Assembly: GCA_019136655.1 (NCBI GenBank)
Contig: JAGVTU010000001.1
Span: forward strand, 62,001-126,000
DNA length: 64,000 nt
Reading direction: 5' to 3'
DNA from: Bacteroidota bacterium
Lineage (GTDB): Bacteria; Bacteroidota; Bacteroidia; AKYH767-A; OLB10
Both the position numbers and the translations under genes were made by a program. How positions within the stretch are numbered: position 1 is the stretch's first letter; the number at the start of each line of letters is the position of its first letter. Under the pieces are notes generated by a model. It was not told where the DNA came from and searched no databases. It worked only from the letters and a program-made list of their open reading frames with translations. Shown piece by piece: positions 60,659-64,000 of this stretch.

Positions 60659-62188
60659 TTAATCTGACTTTTTATATGTATTAGCCGGAACTTCAGGTTG
60701 TTTTGCAGATCGAAGTTTGAAATCAGGTAAGTTAATTTTATAAATAGCAAAGAGATATACACCAAGAAACATTGTATTAATTATCCAAAGTAACACTCCC
60801 TGATAATGAAATAATGACTGAACATAATAGGCAATACCATAACACATCAGAGCCAGCACCACAGTGATAAAATCATCTTTTACTTTATAAGGTATGGGAT
60901 AATTTTTCTGGCCGGTTACATACGAAAGAATCATCATGCCAAAGTAGGTGATGAAAGTTGCCCATGCCGCACCCATGTAGCCGAACAATGGAATTAATAC
61001 AAACAATAATATGACTGTGAGAATTCCACCAAAAACAGAGAAGTATGCGCCATAGTGAGTTTGTTCAGTGAGTTTATACCACATACTTAAATTGTAAAAT
61101 ATACCAAGACACATATTTGCCATCAGTAATATAGGAACAACACCCAAACCGGAACGGAATTTTTCTCCGATAAACAGCTGAATAATGTCGAGATATAACA
61201 TTACTGCAAGAAAAATTACGGAGCATGTAATAACGAAGTAGGTCATCACAAGAGCATAAACACTGCGCTGATTATCCTGTTTATGTTGCGCAAAGAAGAA
61301 AGGCTCTGCTGCATATCGGAAAGTCTGAATAAACAAGGTCATGATAATGCTTAGTTTATAGCATGCACTGTAAATACCCAGCTCTCGAAGGGCTGTATCA
61401 GGATTGGGAGCAATAAATTTATAAATAGCACGGTCAAGCGTTTCGTTAATCATACCTGCAAATCCTGCAATCATCAGCGGCAGTGCATATACAATCATTC
61501 GTTTAAGCAAAGCCTTGTCAATATGAAATGTGAAATAACGGTATTGTCGAAATAATAGAAGTACTGTAAGTCCACTTGCCAGTACGTTTGATATAAACAC
61601 ATAACCAACTCCTACAGAAGGTGAATAAAATGTAACCGCTAATTGCGAAAGAATACCGTAATCACCTTTAATCCATACCGGGCAACCCACAAGGAAGAAA
61701 ATGTTAAACCCAATATTCAGCAAGATATTGATTAGTTTAATTACAGCGAATTTTACGGCCTTGTTTTGTTGCCTTAATCGTGCAAAGGGAATAGAGGTGA
61801 CTGCGTCAAAAGCGATAATCAGTGCAAGCCAGATAATATATTCTCCTTTGTCGGGATATTTAATTAAGTAGGCAAGGTGATTAGAGAAAACCATCATCAA
61901 TCCGGAGAGAATGACAGTGGTTATAACTACCGAGGACAAACTGGTGGAGTAAACATTTTTATTTTCTTTTTCCTTCTGCATAAAATTAAAAAATGCAGTC
62001 TCCATGCCATAGGTAAACAGAATTAATAAGAAAGCAGAGTAGGAGTAGAGTTCAGATACAATACCATATTCAACTGGCGAAAAAATTCGTGTATAGAAAG
62101 GCACCAACAGGTAATTGAGCATACGGCCTACTATACTGCTTAAGCCGTATATGGCTGTTTGTCCTGCAAGTTTGCGTATTCCACTCAT
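60659..62188 (-). CDS. Polysaccharide (Wzx-type) flippase
   Basis: A 509-residue polytopic membrane protein of the MOP superfamily with about 12-14 hydrophobic segments. The N-terminus IRKLAGQTAIYGLSSIVGRMLNYLLVPFYTRIF is typical of Wzx/RfbX-type lipid-linked oligosaccharide flippases. The segment PLMIAGFAGMINETLDRAIYKFI matches internal family sequence. It lies near GDP-mannose and polyprenol-mannose genes, which fits envelope glycan export. No other sugar-cluster genes adjoin it, so a specific product cannot be named. Confidence 0.88.
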   Translation of the reverse strand: MSGIRKLAGQTAIYGLSSIVGRMLNYLLVPFYTRIFSPVEYGIVSELYSYSAFLLILFTYGMETAFFNFMQKEKENKNVYSTSLSSVVITTVILSGLMMVFSNHLAYLIKYPDKGEYIIWLALIIAFDAVTSIPFARLRQQNKAVKFAVIKLINILLNIGFNIFFLVGCPVWIKGDYGILSQLAVTFYSPSVGVGYVFISNVLASGLTVLLLFRQYRYFTFHIDKALLKRMIVYALPLMIAGFAGMINETLDRAIYKFIAPNPDTALRELGIYSACYKLSIIMTLFIQTFRYAAEPFFFAQHKQDNQRSVYALVMTYFVITCSVIFLAVMLYLDIIQLFIGEKFRSGLGVVPILLMANMCLGIFYNLSMWYKLTEQTHYGAYFSVFGGILTVILLFVLIPLFGYMGAAWATFITYFGMMILSYVTGQKNYPIPYKVKDDFITVVLALMCYGIAYYVQSLFHYQGVLLWIINTMFLGVYLFAIYKINLPDFKLRSAKQPEVPANTYKKSD

Positions 62189-62234
62189 TCCAGACTAATG
62201 TTTTTGAGTTGCCTTAACTGATATGATTAATGTT

Positions 62235-62510
62235 TCAAAAGTATTGTATGCGAAACGATTGTTGGTGCTTAGTAGAGATTTCTTTTACAGTAACGTCCTT
62301 AACAACCGACAGAGGCGATCCGTCATGACACCATTGAATGAAAGGGTCAAGTACATTTTCTTCTCCCGTTGCTTCTATATAAACAGAGCCGTCATTTTGA
62401 TTTCTCACGAATCCATTCAACCCTAATTCAATCGCTTTTTCTTTTGTAAATTTCCTAAAAAAAACACCCTGCACTTTCCCGCTTACAGTGATAGCATAAC
62501 TTCTTATCAT
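62235..62510 (-). CDS. Acylphosphatase
   Basis: The ATG at 62510 gives 91 residues starting MIRSYAITVSGKVQGVFFRKFT, the family signature with the catalytic Arg (GVFFR, about 15-19). The catalytic Asn is in LNGFVRNQNDGSVYIEATGE. The longer frame to 62633 adds a hydrophobic stretch absent from the family and is rejected. It hydrolyses acyl phosphates; the physiological substrate is uncertain. It lies 46 bases upstream of the flippase on the same strand. Confidence 0.92.
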   Translation of the reverse strand: MIRSYAITVSGKVQGVFFRKFTKEKAIELGLNGFVRNQNDGSVYIEATGEENVLDPFIQWCHDGSPLSVVKDVTVKEISTKHQQSFRIQYF

Positions 62511-62619
62511 TTTGCTGTTTGTAAAGATTGCAATGTTACTAAATTTGAATGGCTTATGAAGCCTGTTAATCATCCATAAAAAAAGAATATTCACCAAAAA
62601 AAATAAGCCATTAGCCGAA

Positions 62620-62655
62620 TTGACCAAAATCATATATTAGCATCCGATACTTTTG
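62620..62655 (+). promoter_or_regulatory. Candidate promoter of the lemA-TPM run
   Basis: TTG (62620-62622) is followed after 25 bases by TACTTTTG (62648-62655), an exact TAnnTTTG -7 match. The lemA ATG is 34 bases after the box. The spacing is slightly longer than the usual 17-23. Confidence 0.5.
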
Positions 62656-62689
62656 GCACGTTAACTTACAAACCAATAAATCATTACGT

Positions 62690-63280
62690 ATGAAACGATC
62701 ATTTATTATCATAGGAGTTATTCTCCTCATAGCATTTATCATCTATCGTTTGTTTGCCGGCACCTACAACCAAATGGTAACAGAGGATGAAAATGTAAAA
62801 AACAAATGGGCGCAGGTTGAGAACCAATATCAACAGCGAATGGATCTGATCCCTAATTTGGTAAACACTGTTAAAGGTGCAGCCGAATTTGAGAAAGGAA
62901 CACTTACTGCTGTTGTGGAAGCACGTGCAAGTGCAACACAGGTAAAAGTTGATCCAAGCCAACTTACCCCTGAAAATATTCAGAAATTTCAGGCAGCTCA
63001 GGGACAGTTGAGCACTGCTCTTGGAAGACTGCTTATGGTTGTGGAGAATTATCCAAACCTCAAAGCCAACCAAAACTTTTTGGAACTGCAGGCTACTCTT
63101 GAAGGAACAGAAAGACGCATTGCTGTTGCACGCAAGGATTTTAATGATGCTGCTCAGGCCTTCAATACTTATATTCGAAAGTTTCCGCAAACCTTGTTGG
63201 CAGGAATGTTTGGTTTCAGTCAGAAAGGATATTTTGAAGCTGAGAAGGGTGCTGAAAAAGCTCCTGAAGTTAAATTCTGA
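62690..63280 (+). CDS. LemA family protein
   Basis: A 196-residue protein with an N-terminal membrane helix (FIIIGVILLIAFIIYRLF, about 4-21), then the LemA helical domain: NQMVTEDENVKNKWAQVENQYQQRMDLIPNLVNTVKGAA (about 28-66) and NFLELQATLEGTERRIAVARKDFNDA. The C-terminus matches FPQTLLAGMFGF. LemA proteins are usually exported to the outside of the inner membrane; the function is unclear. It is first in a lemA-TPM-TPM run common in Bacteroidota. Confidence 0.93.
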   Translation: MKRSFIIIGVILLIAFIIYRLFAGTYNQMVTEDENVKNKWAQVENQYQQRMDLIPNLVNTVKGAAEFEKGTLTAVVEARASATQVKVDPSQLTPENIQKFQAAQGQLSTALGRLLMVVENYPNLKANQNFLELQATLEGTERRIAVARKDFNDAAQAFNTYIRKFPQTLLAGMFGFSQKGYFEAEKGAEKAPEVKF

Positions 63281-63282
63281 TT

Positions 63283-63723
63283 ATGGCAGTTGCAGCTTCG
63301 TATTTTTCTGAAGAGCAACAAATGTTGCTGAAAAATGCAATAGCACGAAATGAGAAGCATACCACAGGAGAGATAAGAGTTTATATTGACAGCACCATAA
63401 AAGGTGATGTGCTTGACCGTGCAGCTGAAATTTTTGAGACACTGAAGATGCATGAAACACTTTTGCATAATGGTGTGCTTATTTATGTTGCTATTGAAAT
63501 GCGTCAGTTTGCAATAATTGGTGATAGTGGTATTCATCAGCATGTGAGTCAGAATTTTTGGGAGAAAGTAAAATCTGAGATGATTCCTTTCTTCAAAAGA
63601 CAAGATTATACCGGAGGCCTGCTGCATGCAATTGACGAAACAGGAAAGAAACTGAAGATGCATTTTCCTGTAACAAAAGATGATATAAACGAGTTGCCTA
63701 ACGATGTGATATTTGGAGAATAA
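63283..63723 (+). CDS. TPM-domain protein without signal peptide
   Basis: A 146-residue protein. YFSEEQQMLLKNAIARNEKHTTGEIRVYIDSTIKGD is the start of a TPM (YgcG-type) domain, and VAIEMRQFAIIGDSGIHQHVSQNFWEKV its core. No signal peptide or membrane helix is seen, unlike most TPM proteins, so it may be cytoplasmic. It starts 2 bases after lemA and 4 bases before the next TPM gene. Confidence 0.85.
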   Translation: MAVAASYFSEEQQMLLKNAIARNEKHTTGEIRVYIDSTIKGDVLDRAAEIFETLKMHETLLHNGVLIYVAIEMRQFAIIGDSGIHQHVSQNFWEKVKSEMIPFFKRQDYTGGLLHAIDETGKKLKMHFPVTKDDINELPNDVIFGE

Positions 63724-63727
63724 ACTC

Positions 63728-64000
63728 ATGCTGAAACAAAAACTTTCATGTATGGTAGCAGTGTTGTTCGCAATGCTGTTTGCCCATCTCGTTTCAGCGC
63801 AGGAACTGCCTCCATTACCCAATCCTCCTAAATTAGTTAATGATTATGCCGGGGTACTTACTGATGAGCAAAGACAGTTGCTTGAAGATAAGTTGGTGGC
63901 TTTTGATGACAGCACTTCCACACAGATTGCCATTGTTTTGATTCAAAGTACAGGTGTTTATCCTGTAGATGATTATGCTATTGCACTCTTTCGCGAATGG
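63728..64000 (+). CDS. TPM-domain protein (YgcG family), cut by the window end
   Basis: Ninety-one codons are present and the frame is open at the window edge. The signal peptide (AVLFAMLFAHLVSAQ, cleaved after about residue 22) is followed by ELPPLPNPPKLVNDYAGVLT, the usual start of a TPM domain. DEQRQLLEDKLVAFDDSTSTQIAIVLIQST and DDYAIALFREW follow. The full-length protein probably also has a membrane segment and a Gly/Ser-rich tail, which cannot be seen here. Confidence 0.88.
   Translation, partial: MLKQKLSCMVAVLFAMLFAHLVSAQELPPLPNPPKLVNDYAGVLTDEQRQLLEDKLVAFDDSTSTQIAIVLIQSTGVYPVDDYAIALFREW

Noticed and set aside
60648-60662. Inverted repeat ttaacc-ctt-ggttaa at the flippase stop
   Set aside because: The stem is only 6 bp with no T-run on the minus strand, so a terminator cannot be supported.
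59342-62188. A complete capsule or O-antigen cluster
   Set aside because: Only a flippase and mannose activation are present; there is no polymerase, chain-length regulator or set of glycosyltransferases.
62511-62633. Membrane-anchored form of acylphosphatase
   Set aside because: The extra sequence is not a family feature and the internal ATG at 62510 gives the exact family start.

Overview
The window is a contiguous piece of a Bacteroidota chromosome, AT-rich (about 40% G+C by eye). The evidence for the phylum is consistent. There are several secreted proteins with type IX secretion (T9SS) C-terminal sorting domains and one giant SprB-repeat protein with a gliding-motility-type C-terminus. 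There is a PorE-like OmpA protein, a DUF4835 (PorD-type) protein, a Bacteroidota-type RNA polymerase omega subunit and a 36-residue THX ribosomal protein. Several genes carry TAnnTTTG promoter -7 motifs just upstream of their starts, and no strong Shine-Dalgarno sites were noticed. Gene orders such as DUF1573-yajC-YbbR-coaE, bamD-rpoZ-coaBC-DUF4835 and ileS-DksA-like-lspA fit the same phylum. I cannot place it below phylum. No insertion sequence, prophage, CRISPR array or integron was seen.

Layout: 1-2.3 kb holds tRNA-Leu(CAA) with its terminator, a dCMP deaminase and a C-terminal processing protease. 2.3-8.5 kb on the minus strand holds coaE, YbbR, yajC and DUF1573, then a LytTR response regulator with its beta-propeller sensor kinase. 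8.7-13.2 kb holds a small orphan gene, a T9SS cargo protein, a PorE-like OmpA lipoprotein candidate and purM. 13.2-14.9 kb holds pyrC and a DUF4296 lipoprotein. 15.2-20.4 kb holds ileS, a lysine-rich DksA-like fusion and lspA. 20.4-25.4 kb is an aromatic-catabolism block: homogentisate dioxygenase, a 2-Cys peroxiredoxin, paaABCD and queD. A 27-bp palindrome lies in front of paaA. 25.5-31.8 kb holds an unassigned protein, a T9SS cargo protein, isoaspartyl peptidase, murI, dusB and a CPBP protease. 31.9-40.6 kb is one 2917-residue adhesin-like protein.

40.6-48.0 kb holds the pyruvate dehydrogenase E2 and E1-alpha genes, cytidine deaminase, the THX gene, a 2-hydroxyacid dehydrogenase, a phosphohexomutase, a cysteine desulfurase and a YkgJ-type cysteine-cluster protein. 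48.0-51.1 kb is a patch of unrecognised exported proteins, three of them translationally overlapped. 51.1-54.4 kb is the bamD operon. 54.5-58.0 kb is a secreted subtilase. 58.2-62.5 kb holds GDP-mannose synthesis, polyprenol-phosphate mannosyl transfer, dUTPase, a Wzx-type flippase and acylphosphatase. 62.7-64.0 kb is a lemA-TPM-TPM cluster cut by the window end.

Most of the window is core metabolism and envelope biogenesis. The points that deserve a second look are the alternating two-type repeat architecture of the giant adhesin, whose phase slips once, and its only far-upstream start codon, which sits in a hairpin loop. Others are the palindrome before paaA, the histone-H1-like tail on a cysteine-poor DksA homologue, and the coupled trio of unknown exported proteins. 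I saw nothing that clearly amounts to an undescribed defence or mobile system.
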